Shown one piece after another: positions 50,460 to 59,038 of a stretch of 59,106 nucleotides of DNA. Source of the DNA: an uncultured Clostridia bacterium (GTDB lineage: Bacteria; Bacillota; Clostridia; Christensenellales; Pumilibacteraceae). Under the pieces are notes generated by a model that did not search any database, had not been told where the DNA came from, and saw nothing but the letters and a program-made list of their open reading frames with translations. A program made the translations under genes and the position numbers. The stretch covers positions 1 through 59,106 of the forward strand of contig CALVUQ010000007.1 in NCBI GenBank assembly GCA_944363615.1, in the 5' to 3' direction. Position 1 is the first letter of the stretch. Every line of letters starts with the position of its first letter.

Positions 50460-53090
50460 ATGCAAACAGAGGAGATTAAGAAGGAAACGGGACTTGTGGA
50501 CAACGTCGAGGCGTTGACCCGTAAGATTGCCGAAGTTCGCGCGGCGATCGAGAAGTTTTCGACCTACACGCAGGAGCAGGTCGACAAGATTTTCCTTGCC
50601 GCGGCAACCGCTGCCAACAAGGAACGTATTTCGCTTGCGAAAATGGCCGTCGAAGAAACGGGCATGGGCGTGGTCGAGGATAAGGTAATCAAAAACCATT
50701 ACGCGGCCGAGTACATTTACAACGCCTACCGCAACACCAAAACCTGCGGCGTGATTGAGGAAGACAAGGCTTACGGTATTCAGAAAATAGCCGAGCCTAT
50801 CGGACTTGTGGCGGCGGTCATACCCACCACCAACCCGACGTCAACCGCAATTTTCAAGACGTTGATTTCGCTTAAGACGCGCAACGGCATCATCATCAGC
50901 CCTCATCCGCGCGCAAAGAAATCCACGATAGCCGCCGCTAAAGTGGTGCTGGACGCCGCTGTCAAAGCCGGCGCGCCCGAACACATCATCGGCTGGATAG
51001 ACATTCCTTCGCTTGAACTTACTACCGAAATCATGAAAAACGCGGATATAATCCTTGCTACCGGCGGCCCGGGCATGGTTAAGTCCGCATATTCTTCTGG
51101 TAAACCCGCCCTCGGCGTGGGCGCGGGCAACACTCCCGCAATCATCGACGAAAGCGCGGACGTAGTGCTGGCTGTCAACTCGATTATTCATTCCAAGACG
51201 TTCGATAACGGCATGATCTGCGCGTCGGAGCAGTCCGTCATCGTCAACGAAAAGATTTACGCCAAAGTCAAGAAGGAATTCAAGGACCGCGGCTGCTACT
51301 TCCTCAACAAAGAGGAGACCGAAAAGGTAAGAAAGACCATGATTGTCAACGGCGCGCTTAACGCCAAAATCGTGGGACAAAAAGCGCACCGCATCGCGGA
51401 ACTTGCCGGCGTGACCGTGCCCGAAAGCACCAAAGTGCTTATCGGCGAAGTTACATCCGTCAGCCTTGACGAGGAATTCGCGCACGAAAAACTTTCGCCC
51501 GTGCTTGCAATGTACAAAGCCAAAGACTTTTCCGAGGCTCTTGACAAGGCGGAGCGTCTTGTCGCGGACGGCGGCTTCGGCCATACTTCTTCGCTTTACA
51601 TCAACGAAATCACCGAAAAGGCAAAAATCGCGGAGTTTGCCGAGCGCATGAAGACTTGCCGTATCCTTATCAACACGCCTTCTTCTCAGGGCGGTATCGG
51701 CGACATCTATAACTTCAAACTTACCCCGTCGCTGACTTTGGGCTGCGGCTCCTGGGGCGGAAACTCGGTGTCCGAAAACGTCGGAGTAAAACATCTTTTA
51801 AATATCAAGACCGTTGCGGCAAGGAGAGAAAACATGTTGTGGTTCAGGACCCCTCAGAAGGTTTATTTAAAGAAGGGCTGCCTGCCCGTTGCGCTTGACG
51901 AGCTTAAAAACGTCATGGGCAAGAAAAAGGCGTTTATCGTTACGGACAGCTTCCTTTACAAAAACGGCTACACCAAGCCCATCACCGACAAACTCGACGA
52001 AATGGGCATTCAGCATACCTGCTTCTACGACGTCGCGCCCGACCCGACGCTTGCTTGCGCAAAAGCCGGCGCCGCGCAGATGCGCTCCTTCGAGCCCGAC
52101 TGCATCATTGCTTTGGGCGGCGGCTCCGCAATGGACGCAGGCAAGATTATGTGGGTGCTTTACGAGCATCCCGAAGCGGACTTCATGGATATGGCTATGC
52201 GCTTCATGGATATCCGTAAACGTGTTTACACTTTCCCCAAAATGGGTGAAAAAGCTTACTTCATCGCAATCCCCACGTCCGCAGGTACCGGCTCCGAGGT
52301 TACTCCGTTTGCCGTCATCACCGACGAAAAGACGGGCGTCAAGTATCCTCTTGCGGATTACGAGCTGCTTCCCAACATGGCGATCGTCGACGCCGATTAC
52401 CATATGACCGCACCCAAGGGCCTTACCGCCGCTTCGGGTATCGACGCAGTCACTCATGCGCTTGAGGCTTATGCGGCAATGCTTGCCACCGATTATACCG
52501 ACGGTCTTGCACTGCGCGCCCTCAAGATGATTTTCGAGTACTTGCCGCGCGCTTACGACAACGGTCCCAACGATCCCGTTGCCCGCGAAAAAATGGCAAA
52601 TGCCGCCACTATGGCCGGTATGGCGTTCGCAAACGCGTTCTTAGGCGTATGCCACTCCATGGCGCACAAGCTGGGCGCTTTCCATCACCTGCCGCACGGC
52701 GTTGCCAACGCGCTTATGATTGACGAAGTGCTTCGCTTCAACGCAGCGGAAGTCCCCGCAAAGATGGGTACTTTCCCGCAGTATGATCACCCGCACACTC
52801 TCGCGCGTTATGCCGAAATTGCCGATTATCTCGGAATCAAGGGCAAGGACGACGAGGAAAAGCTGGAAAACCTTATCAAAGCCATCGACGAGCTTAAGGC
52901 GAAAGTGGGTATCAAACCTACCATAAAGGATTACGTACCCGACGAAGCGGACTTTTTGAACCGCCTCGACGCAATGGTGGAGCAGGCTTTCGACGACCAG
53001 TGCACGGGCGCAAACCCCCGTTATCCGCTCATGAGCGAAATCAAGCAAATGTACCTCAACGCTTATTACGGTAAGCATGAGAGAGTGTAA
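50460..53090 (+). CDS. adhE: Bifunctional acetaldehyde-CoA/alcohol dehydrogenase
   Basis: Reduces acetyl-CoA to ethanol with two NADH, forming spirosomes. 876 residues. The N-terminal aldehyde dehydrogenase half has PTTNPTSTAIFKTLISLKTRN near residue 122 and the catalytic cysteine in NGMICASEQSVIV near 247. The C-terminal iron alcohol dehydrogenase half has IALGGGSAMDAGKIMW near 551, TSAGTGSEVTPFAVITD near 607 and metal histidines in DAVTHALEAYA and CHSMAHKLGAFHHLPHGVANA near 730. AGGAGA sets the ATG at 50460. It follows rex by 60 bp. Confidence 0.97.
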   Translation: MQTEEIKKETGLVDNVEALTRKIAEVRAAIEKFSTYTQEQVDKIFLAAATAANKERISLAKMAVEETGMGVVEDKVIKNHYAAEYIYNAYRNTKTCGVIEEDKAYGIQKIAEPIGLVAAVIPTTNPTSTAIFKTLISLKTRNGIIISPHPRAKKSTIAAAKVVLDAAVKAGAPEHIIGWIDIPSLELTTEIMKNADIILATGGPGMVKSAYSSGKPALGVGAGNTPAIIDESADVVLAVNSIIHSKTFDNGMICASEQSVIVNEKIYAKVKKEFKDRGCYFLNKEETEKVRKTMIVNGALNAKIVGQKAHRIAELAGVTVPESTKVLIGEVTSVSLDEEFAHEKLSPVLAMYKAKDFSEALDKAERLVADGGFGHTSSLYINEITEKAKIAEFAERMKTCRILINTPSSQGGIGDIYNFKLTPSLTLGCGSWGGNSVSENVGVKHLLNIKTVAARRENMLWFRTPQKVYLKKGCLPVALDELKNVMGKKKAFIVTDSFLYKNGYTKPITDKLDEMGIQHTCFYDVAPDPTLACAKAGAAQMRSFEPDCIIALGGGSAMDAGKIMWVLYEHPEADFMDMAMRFMDIRKRVYTFPKMGEKAYFIAIPTSAGTGSEVTPFAVITDEKTGVKYPLADYELLPNMAIVDADYHMTAPKGLTAASGIDAVTHALEAYAAMLATDYTDGLALRALKMIFEYLPRAYDNGPNDPVAREKMANAATMAGMAFANAFLGVCHSMAHKLGAFHHLPHGVANALMIDEVLRFNAAEVPAKMGTFPQYDHPHTLARYAEIADYLGIKGKDDEEKLENLIKAIDELKAKVGIKPTIKDYVPDEADFLNRLDAMVEQAFDDQCTGANPRYPLMSEIKQMYLNAYYGKHERV

Positions 53091-53104
53091 GGAGGAAACA
53101 AACC

Positions 53105-53851
53105 ATGAAACTCGATAAAATCATCGCAATAAGAAATTCCAAGACGGTTTACCGCGACGGCGATTGCGCAATCAAGGTTTTCGACGATGGGTTCTCCAAA
53201 GCCGATATCCTGAACGAGGCGCTTAACCAGGCGCGCGTGGAGGATACGGGACTTTTCGTGCCCAAAGTACGCGAGGTCACCAAAATCGAAGGCAAGTGGG
53301 CGATAGTCACCGACTTCATCGAGGGTAAAACTCTTGCCCGCCTCATGGAAGAGGAGCCCGACAACAAGGACGTGTATCTGGAGCGTTTCGTCCGTCTTCA
53401 GCTTGAAATGCACGAAAAGAAAGTTCCGCTTCTCAACAAGCTCAAGGACAAAATGAACCGCAAGATTTCCGAAACGGGTCTTGACGCCACCACGAGGTAT
53501 GAGCTGCATACCCGCCTTGAAGGAATGCCCAAGCACACCAAGCTTTGCCACGGGGACTTCAACCCCAGCAACATCATCGTTGCGTCCGACGGCGATTACA
53601 TCATCGACTGGTCGCACGCCACTCAGGGCAACGCTTCGGCTGACGCTGCAAGGACTTATCTTTTGTTCTGGCTTGCCGGCGACATAAGCGGCGCGGAAAG
53701 CTATCTCGACAAATTCTGCCGTTTGTCCGACACGGCAAAGCAGTACGTGCAGAAATGGATTCCCATTGTTGCGGCTTCCCAGCTTGTCAAAGGTAAACCG
53801 CAGGAGCGCGAATTCCTCTTGCACTGGGTAAACGTTGTCGATTACGAGTAA
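53105..53851 (+). CDS. Aminoglycoside phosphotransferase (APH)-family kinase
   Basis: 248 residues of the protein-kinase-like APH/choline kinase fold. VTDFIEGKTLARLM near residue 70 is the hinge. CHGDFNPSNIIVASDGDYIIDWSHATQGN near 148 holds the catalytic HGDxxxxN and the metal-binding IIDW (family D.D/DW). GGAGG precedes the ATG, 14 bp after adhE, so it is likely co-transcribed. Despite the family name, a resistance role is not indicated; a metabolic substrate is more likely, but it cannot be named. Confidence 0.8.
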   Translation: MKLDKIIAIRNSKTVYRDGDCAIKVFDDGFSKADILNEALNQARVEDTGLFVPKVREVTKIEGKWAIVTDFIEGKTLARLMEEEPDNKDVYLERFVRLQLEMHEKKVPLLNKLKDKMNRKISETGLDATTRYELHTRLEGMPKHTKLCHGDFNPSNIIVASDGDYIIDWSHATQGNASADAARTYLLFWLAGDISGAESYLDKFCRLSDTAKQYVQKWIPIVAASQLVKGKPQEREFLLHWVNVVDYE

Positions 53852-53867
53852 AAATCAATAAAAGGTT

Positions 53868-53901
53868 TTCCGCGGCAGAGATTCAGGTTTTTGCCGCGGA
53901 A
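53868..53901 (+). other. Strong intercistronic hairpin without T-run
   Basis: A perfect 10-bp stem (TTCCGCGGCA / TGCCGCGGAA), loop of 14 nt, between the APH gene and the first [2Fe-2S] gene. No U-tract follows, so it may mark RNA processing or partial termination. Confidence 0.5.
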
Positions 53902-53932
53902 TTCGCCTTATTTACTAAAAAGGAGAGGAAAA

Positions 53933-54181
53933 ATGGTAAAAGTAGAAATCTGTATAGGCAGTTCCTGCCACGTAAAGGGCGCGGGTCAGGTCCTTGACAT
54001 CTTCCGCGAACGTATCAAGGAGAAAAATCTCGGGGACAAAGTGGAGCTTGCCGGCAAATTCTGCATCGGAAAGTGCACCGAGGGCGTATGCGTCACCGTA
54101 GACGGAGAGCTGTTTTCCGTCGATCCGAAATCGGCAAAGAAATTTTTCGAAAAGGAAGTGGAAAGGAGAGCGGGCGTATGA
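53933..54181 (+). CDS. Thioredoxin-like [2Fe-2S] ferredoxin (NuoE/HydC-like), first copy
   Basis: 82 residues, the minimal thioredoxin-fold [2Fe-2S] domain of NuoE and HydC. The cluster ligands are C7 and C12 (CIGSSC) and C44 and C48 (CIGKC). The start at 53933 follows AAGGAGAGG; the in-frame codon at 53891 lies inside a hairpin and is not used. It overlaps the next, similar gene by 4 bp. It lies upstream of hydrogenase genes, so it probably carries electrons to or from them, but no NuoF-like flavoprotein is in view. Confidence 0.85.
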   Translation: MVKVEICIGSSCHVKGAGQVLDIFRERIKEKNLGDKVELAGKFCIGKCTEGVCVTVDGELFSVDPKSAKKFFEKEVERRAGV

Positions 54182-54423
54182 CTTTAAAGGTTTGCGTTGG
54201 AAGCTCCTGTCATCTGAAGGGTTCTTACGCCGTGATAGAGGAGCTTAAAAAAGTTATTGCGGAATACGGTCTTGAGAAGCAGGTCAATCTTCAGGCGAGT
54301 TTTTGCCTCGGGCATTGCTCCGCAGGAGTGACTGTCAAGGCGGACGACGAATACATTGAAGGACTTTCCGAGCAAAACACGCGCGATATTTTCGTCGAAA
54401 AAATTCTGCCGCGCGTCCGTTGA
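54178..54423 (+). CDS. Thioredoxin-like [2Fe-2S] ferredoxin, second copy
   Basis: 81 residues, paralogue of the gene just before it: VCVGSSCHLKGS against ICIGSSCHVKGA. Ligands C6 and C11, C43 and C47 (CLGHC). It starts at the ATGA overlap with the first copy. GGAGAG lies upstream. The pair looks like a tandem duplication with divergence in the middle. Same proposed role in electron transfer near the hydrogenases. Confidence 0.85.
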   Translation: MTLKVCVGSSCHLKGSYAVIEELKKVIAEYGLEKQVNLQASFCLGHCSAGVTVKADDEYIEGLSEQNTRDIFVEKILPRVR

Positions 54424-54645
54424 TTGCCGATTGCAAAATTCGGGAAATGAGTGAAACCCGCGTTATAAGATTTATCTGGATTATATATTTTTCAGACTGA
54501 ATCCGGGCTGAAACGGCTCCGTTTTGGACCTTGGATTTATAAGATCTGATGAACTGCGGACTGATATCGGGTTAAAGATAAAGCCGGATATAAGACTGAA
54601 CCGCAGGATAAATCACGCGGCACCATAGACCGGGGGTAAAGAGTA

Positions 54646-56373
54646 ATGTCAGAATATCTTGATTTCAATAAAGCCGACTGCAAAAACTGTTACAGATGCC
54701 TTAGGAACTGTCCCGTCAAAGCCATCAGGGTGGAGTCGGGTCAGGCGCGCGTCATAGAGGACCGTTGTATTCTTTGCGGGCATTGCGTAAACGTCTGTCC
54801 GCAAAACGCAAAACGCGTCCACAGCGGCATGGAGGCGGTAAGAAGGCTGGTAGCGTCGGACGCAGACGTAATAGTTTCGCTTGCGCCGTCGTTTGTTTCC
54901 AGCTTTTCGGTTTCCGACTTCGGCGTTATGCGCGCCGCGCTTAAAAAACTGGGATTTACCGAAGCGGAGGAGACGGCAATCGGCGCAAACTGCGTCACCG
55001 CCGAATACGACGCGCTTTTGAAAAGCGGAAAATATAAAAACCTTATTTCCACCGCTTGTCCTTCGATCGTCCGCATGGTAAGAGAGTATTATCCCGAGGC
55101 GATAGAGTTTCTTGCGCCCGTGGATTCGCCCATGGTGGCGCACGCAAAACTGATAAAGAAACGCGCGCCGCACGCCAAAGTGGTGTTTATAGGGCCGTGT
55201 ATCGCAAAAAAACGCGAGGCGGACGAAAGCGGAGTAGTGGACGGCGTTTTAACTTTTGAGGAGCTTAAAACGCTTCTGTCGGAAAAGGAAATCGACCTTG
55301 CGTCCGTTGCGCCCGATCATATTTCTGAGGAGGACGACGCCGCAAACAAGGCAAAGTTCTATCCCATCAACCGCGGAATAATCAAGTCTTTCGATTCCTT
55401 TACGGACGGATACGAATATTTAAGCGTGGACGGCGTAAAACGCTGTAGGGAAGTGCTGGAGGACATAGGTTCGCTGAACGGCTTTTTCCTGGAGCTTAAC
55501 GCCTGTGAGTTCGCTTGCGTAAACGGACCTTGTTCGACTTTGGAGGAAAACGACGCTATACGTTCCACCGCGGCGATAAGGCATTATGCCGGAAACGCGC
55601 TTTCGGGCAAAAAAAACGTGCACGTTAATTACGACGGCGTGGATATTTCGGCGGTCTATGCGCCCATCAAAGAGGGCGGAAGGCCTGTTTCGGAATACGA
55701 AATCGAAAAGATTTTAAGAATGACCAACAAATTCAAGCCGGAAGACGAGCTTAATTGCGGCGCATGCGGATATTCCACCTGCCGCGAAAAAGCGTGGGCG
55801 GTCGCAAACGGATACGCGGACGTGGAAATGTGTCTGCCTTATATGCGCGAGCGTGCCGAAACCATGAGTTACGAAATAATTCACAACAGTCCCAACGGCA
55901 TTGTGCTGCTTGACGGCGATTACAGGATTCTGGACATAAATGCCAAAGCGCGCGAGCTGTACGGGATAGACGCTCAGGTTTCACTGAAGGGCGAAAACGC
56001 CTTCGACTGGTTTAATCCCACTGAATTTATTGTGGCGGCGCAAAGCGGCAATCCTCTTCACACTACCAAAATGCAGATTGACAAGACCGGGAAATACGTC
56101 GAGCTTACCGTCACCGCGCTTAAAGAACACAACGTGTTTTTCGGAATCATGAAAGACATTTCTTCCGAGGTGGAAAACAGCCACCAGCTGCGCGACCTTA
56201 CGGAAAAAACGCTGGAAACCACCGACGAGGTTATTAAAAAGCAAATGCGCGTCGCTCAGGAAATAGCGTCGCTTCTCGGCGAAACCACCGCCGAAACAAA
56301 GGTGGCTTTGCTTAAGCTTAAAAAGACGCTTGCCGAAAACGGCGGAATCAACGAAAACGGAGACAAAAAGTAA
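54646..56373 (+). CDS. PAS-containing sensory-type [FeFe]-hydrogenase (HydS-like)
   Basis: 575 residues. Two [4Fe-4S] clusters (C12-C22 and C41-C51) precede the H-cluster domain: ISTACPSIV near 134-142, FIGPCIAKKREA near 183, and ELNACEFACVNGPC near 285. A single-cluster Fe-S domain follows (NCGACGYSTCREKA near 367), then a PAS domain (about 405-505, IIHNSPNGIVLLDGDYRILDIN) and a helical tail. The proton-shuttle cysteine of catalytic enzymes (TSCCP) is alanine here (A137), as in putative sensory hydrogenases. It overlaps a SpoIIE-type phosphatase, so it probably reports H2 or redox state to that enzyme. Confidence 0.85.
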   Translation: MSEYLDFNKADCKNCYRCLRNCPVKAIRVESGQARVIEDRCILCGHCVNVCPQNAKRVHSGMEAVRRLVASDADVIVSLAPSFVSSFSVSDFGVMRAALKKLGFTEAEETAIGANCVTAEYDALLKSGKYKNLISTACPSIVRMVREYYPEAIEFLAPVDSPMVAHAKLIKKRAPHAKVVFIGPCIAKKREADESGVVDGVLTFEELKTLLSEKEIDLASVAPDHISEEDDAANKAKFYPINRGIIKSFDSFTDGYEYLSVDGVKRCREVLEDIGSLNGFFLELNACEFACVNGPCSTLEENDAIRSTAAIRHYAGNALSGKKNVHVNYDGVDISAVYAPIKEGGRPVSEYEIEKILRMTNKFKPEDELNCGACGYSTCREKAWAVANGYADVEMCLPYMRERAETMSYEIIHNSPNGIVLLDGDYRILDINAKARELYGIDAQVSLKGENAFDWFNPTEFIVAAQSGNPLHTTKMQIDKTGKYVELTVTALKEHNVFFGIMKDISSEVENSHQLRDLTEKTLETTDEVIKKQMRVAQEIASLLGETTAETKVALLKLKKTLAENGGINENGDKK

Positions 56374-57539
56374 TGGCGCTTGTTCTCGAAAGCGGATATA
56401 CCTCGCTGAACAAAAAAGGCGAGGAGCTGTGCGGCGATAAAGTCGAATCGGTTACTTCTTCCGACGGTTATACCACGCTGGTGCTTGCGGACGGAATGGG
56501 AAGCGGCGTTAAGGCCAACATTTTGTCCACGCTTACTTCAAAAATATTGTGCACCATGGTTTCCAACGACATCGATATTTACGATTGCATCGAAACCATA
56601 ATTCAGTCCTTGCCCGTGTGCAAGGAAAGGGGCCTTGCTTATTCCACGTTTTCGGTTATACACATAAACGCTTCGGGCAATGGCTATCTGTTCGAGTTCG
56701 ATAACCCCGAGGCGATTTACATGCACGAGGGAAAGTGCGGCGATCTTCCGCGCGAAAAGCTGGAGATCCTGGGTAAAACCGTCTATAAAACGGACTTAAG
56801 TCTTGAAAAAGACGACGTTCTGCTGGTCATGAGCGACGGCACAATTCACGCCGGTATAGGAATGTTGCTCAACTTCGGCTGGCAGCGCGACGAGATTAAG
56901 CAGTTTCTCGATAAAAACGTTAAAAAGGGCATGAGCGCGCGTTGCATCGCGTGGCTGCTTGCTTCCGCCTGCAACGATTTTTACATTGGCGAGCCCGGTG
57001 ACGATACCACCGTCGCCGCCGTAAGAGTCAGGGAGGAGCTTAAAATTAACCTCATGGTGGGGCCGCCGCTCGACAAAAGCAAGGACGACTTTTACGTCGC
57101 GCGTTTTCTGGAGAATTGCGACAAAAAAATCGTCTGCGGGGGCACCAGTTCCCAGATAGTGGCGCGATATCTCGGAAAGGAAGTGACCACTTCGCTGGAT
57201 TTCATCGACAAGGAGATCCCGCCCATAGGTTATATCGACGGCATCGACCTTACCACCGAAGGGGTTATAACGCTGCGCAGATTATGCGAGTTAAGTTACA
57301 AATATCTGTCCACTTCCGACCTGTCGCCCAAGGAGTTCACAAAGGCTAAGGACGGGGCAGGCATGCTGGCGCAGCTGCTTTTCGAGGAGGCGACTTCCGT
57401 CACGTTCTTCGTGGGTCAAAGCGTAAACGTCGCTCATCAGGGCCTGCCGATAGACACCACCATGAAACTTAAACTGGTGGAAACTCTGTCCAAAAATCTT
57501 TCGCTTATGGGCAAAAAAGTTACCGTTAATTACGATTGA
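56373..57539 (+). CDS. SpoIIE-family PP2C protein phosphatase with an extra C-terminal domain
   Basis: 388 residues. The first ~215 form a PP2C/SpoIIE domain: VLADGMGSGVKANILSTLTSKI near residue 35 (metal aspartate), LAYSTFSVIHIN near 88, LLVMSDGTIHAG near 150 and GDDTTVAAVRVRE near 210. The last ~170 residues are a separate domain that I do not recognise (IVCGGTSSQIVARYLGKEV near 250). The start codon overlaps the stop of the hydrogenase gene by 1 bp. It probably dephosphorylates a serine/threonine target in response to the PAS-hydrogenase; the target is unknown. Confidence 0.85.
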   Translation: MALVLESGYTSLNKKGEELCGDKVESVTSSDGYTTLVLADGMGSGVKANILSTLTSKILCTMVSNDIDIYDCIETIIQSLPVCKERGLAYSTFSVIHINASGNGYLFEFDNPEAIYMHEGKCGDLPREKLEILGKTVYKTDLSLEKDDVLLVMSDGTIHAGIGMLLNFGWQRDEIKQFLDKNVKKGMSARCIAWLLASACNDFYIGEPGDDTTVAAVRVREELKINLMVGPPLDKSKDDFYVARFLENCDKKIVCGGTSSQIVARYLGKEVTTSLDFIDKEIPPIGYIDGIDLTTEGVITLRRLCELSYKYLSTSDLSPKEFTKAKDGAGMLAQLLFEEATSVTFFVGQSVNVAHQGLPIDTTMKLKLVETLSKNLSLMGKKVTVNYD

Positions 57540-57547
57540 GGAAATAT

Positions 57548-58993
57548 ATGGAAAAAGTATTCGACACAAAAGTTCAGGAACTTAAATACGAGGTTCTTAA
57601 AGAAATAATCAAATGCGCTTACTCGGAGGACATGTCGGGAATTTATACCGATATTCCCAAAAAAATCGTTCCCGGGCCCAAGGCCAGTATGCGCTGCTGC
57701 ATCTACAAGGAGCGCGCTATTTTACAGGAACGCATCAAGCTTGCGCTTGGCGGGGATAAAAGCAATCCCAACGTAGTCGAGGTGATTGACATAGCCTGCG
57801 ACGAGTGTCCCATCGACGGAATTTTCGTCACGCCCGCCTGCAGAGGCTGCATCGTTCACCGCTGCCAGAACGTCTGCCCGAGAAACGCCATAACCATTGT
57901 GGACAAACACGCGGTTGTCGATAAGGATAAGTGCATTGAGTGCGGCAAGTGCACAAAGGCTTGTCCTTACGGCGCCATAATTCAGCAGCACCGTCCGTGC
58001 GTGGCAAGCTGTAAGGTGGGCGCCATTTCCATGGACGAAAACAAGAAGGCGCTTATCGACAACAATAAGTGCATTGCCTGCGGCGCGTGCGTTTACCAGT
58101 GCCCGTTCGGCGCGATTTCGGATAAGTCGCTTGTGCTTGAAACCATTGATATTCTTAAAAAATCGGACAACAACAAGAATTATAAGGTGTATGCCGTTAT
58201 CGCCCCCGCAATAGTCAGTCAGTTCAAGTACGCCCGCATCGAGCAGGTCGTCACGGGCATCAAAAAGCTGGGCTTCCATCAGGTGGTGGAGGCGGCTCTC
58301 GGCGCTGACATTACCCTGTGGCACGAGGCAAACGAATTCAAAGAAAGCGGTATGCTGACTACTTCCTGCTGTCCTTCTTTCGTCATGTTCATAGAAAAGA
58401 ATTTCCCCACGCTTGCCAAGTACATTTCCCACAGTCCCTCGCCCATGGTGGAGGCGGCAAAACTCATAAAAGCAAGCGACCCCACCGCGAAAATCGTGTT
58501 TATCGGACCCTGCACTTCCAAAAAACTGGAGTACCGACTGGAAAAAACCGGCGGAGCCATCGACAACGTTCTGTCTTTCGAGGAACTTCAGGCATTCTTC
58601 GACGCGCGTGAAGTGGATATAACTTCGCTTGAGGACACTCCGCTTGACAATGCGTCGTTCTATGGCAGAATCTTCGCAAAATGCGGCGGAATCGCGCAGG
58701 GCATCAAGGACGTGGGCGCCGATATGGGCATTACCGACATCCGTCCCGTTTACATGAACGGAATCGAGGAATGCAAGGCGGAGCTTACCAAACTAAAGTT
58801 TAACAAGTCCGTTTACAATTTCTTCGAGGGTATGGCTTGCGACGGCGGCTGCATTAACGGCGCGCTTTGCCTTAACCACGGGCCCAAAAACATACAGGAC
58901 GTGGATAGGTACGGCGCAGAAGCCAAGGAAAAGACCATCGAAAATTCGGTTAAATTGTATAAACTTTACGAAGGCGACGAAGCGGAGAAGTAA
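57548..58993 (+). CDS. [FeFe]-hydrogenase, group B-like catalytic type
   Basis: 481 residues. Several [4Fe-4S] motifs lie in the N-terminal half (CRGCIVHRCQNVCP, CIECGKCTKACP, CIACGACVYQCP). The H-cluster domain has TTSCCPSFV with the proton-shuttle pair C274-C275, FIGPCTSKKLEY near 318 and GMACDGGCINGALC near 430. The short second motif (GPCTSKK instead of MPCTAKK) fits the group B monomeric enzymes. GAGG sets the ATG at 57548. It closes the string of two ferredoxins, sensory hydrogenase and phosphatase, and probably makes or uses H2 with ferredoxin. Maturases HydE, HydF and HydG are not in the window. Confidence 0.9.
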   Translation: MEKVFDTKVQELKYEVLKEIIKCAYSEDMSGIYTDIPKKIVPGPKASMRCCIYKERAILQERIKLALGGDKSNPNVVEVIDIACDECPIDGIFVTPACRGCIVHRCQNVCPRNAITIVDKHAVVDKDKCIECGKCTKACPYGAIIQQHRPCVASCKVGAISMDENKKALIDNNKCIACGACVYQCPFGAISDKSLVLETIDILKKSDNNKNYKVYAVIAPAIVSQFKYARIEQVVTGIKKLGFHQVVEAALGADITLWHEANEFKESGMLTTSCCPSFVMFIEKNFPTLAKYISHSPSPMVEAAKLIKASDPTAKIVFIGPCTSKKLEYRLEKTGGAIDNVLSFEELQAFFDAREVDITSLEDTPLDNASFYGRIFAKCGGIAQGIKDVGADMGITDIRPVYMNGIEECKAELTKLKFNKSVYNFFEGMACDGGCINGALCLNHGPKNIQDVDRYGAEAKEKTIENSVKLYKLYEGDEAEK

Positions 58994-59008
58994 TTTTTTT
59001 TCCTCCGG

Positions 59009-59038
59009 GAATTGTCTTCCCGAACGAAAGCCTTTTTT
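59009..59038 (+). terminator. Possible terminator after the hydrogenase
   Basis: CGGGAA-TTGTC-TTCCCG hairpin followed after ten bases by TTTTTT. Confidence 0.4.

Noticed and set aside
50400..50460. Possible Rex operator before adhE (TTGT...ACA)
   Set aside because: The half-sites are mis-spaced and do not match the 18-bp Rex palindrome; regulation by Rex is only inferred from gene order.
53105..53851. Antibiotic resistance gene, because of the APH family
   Set aside because: The family includes many metabolic kinases, and the neighbours are fermentation genes; nothing points to a drug substrate.
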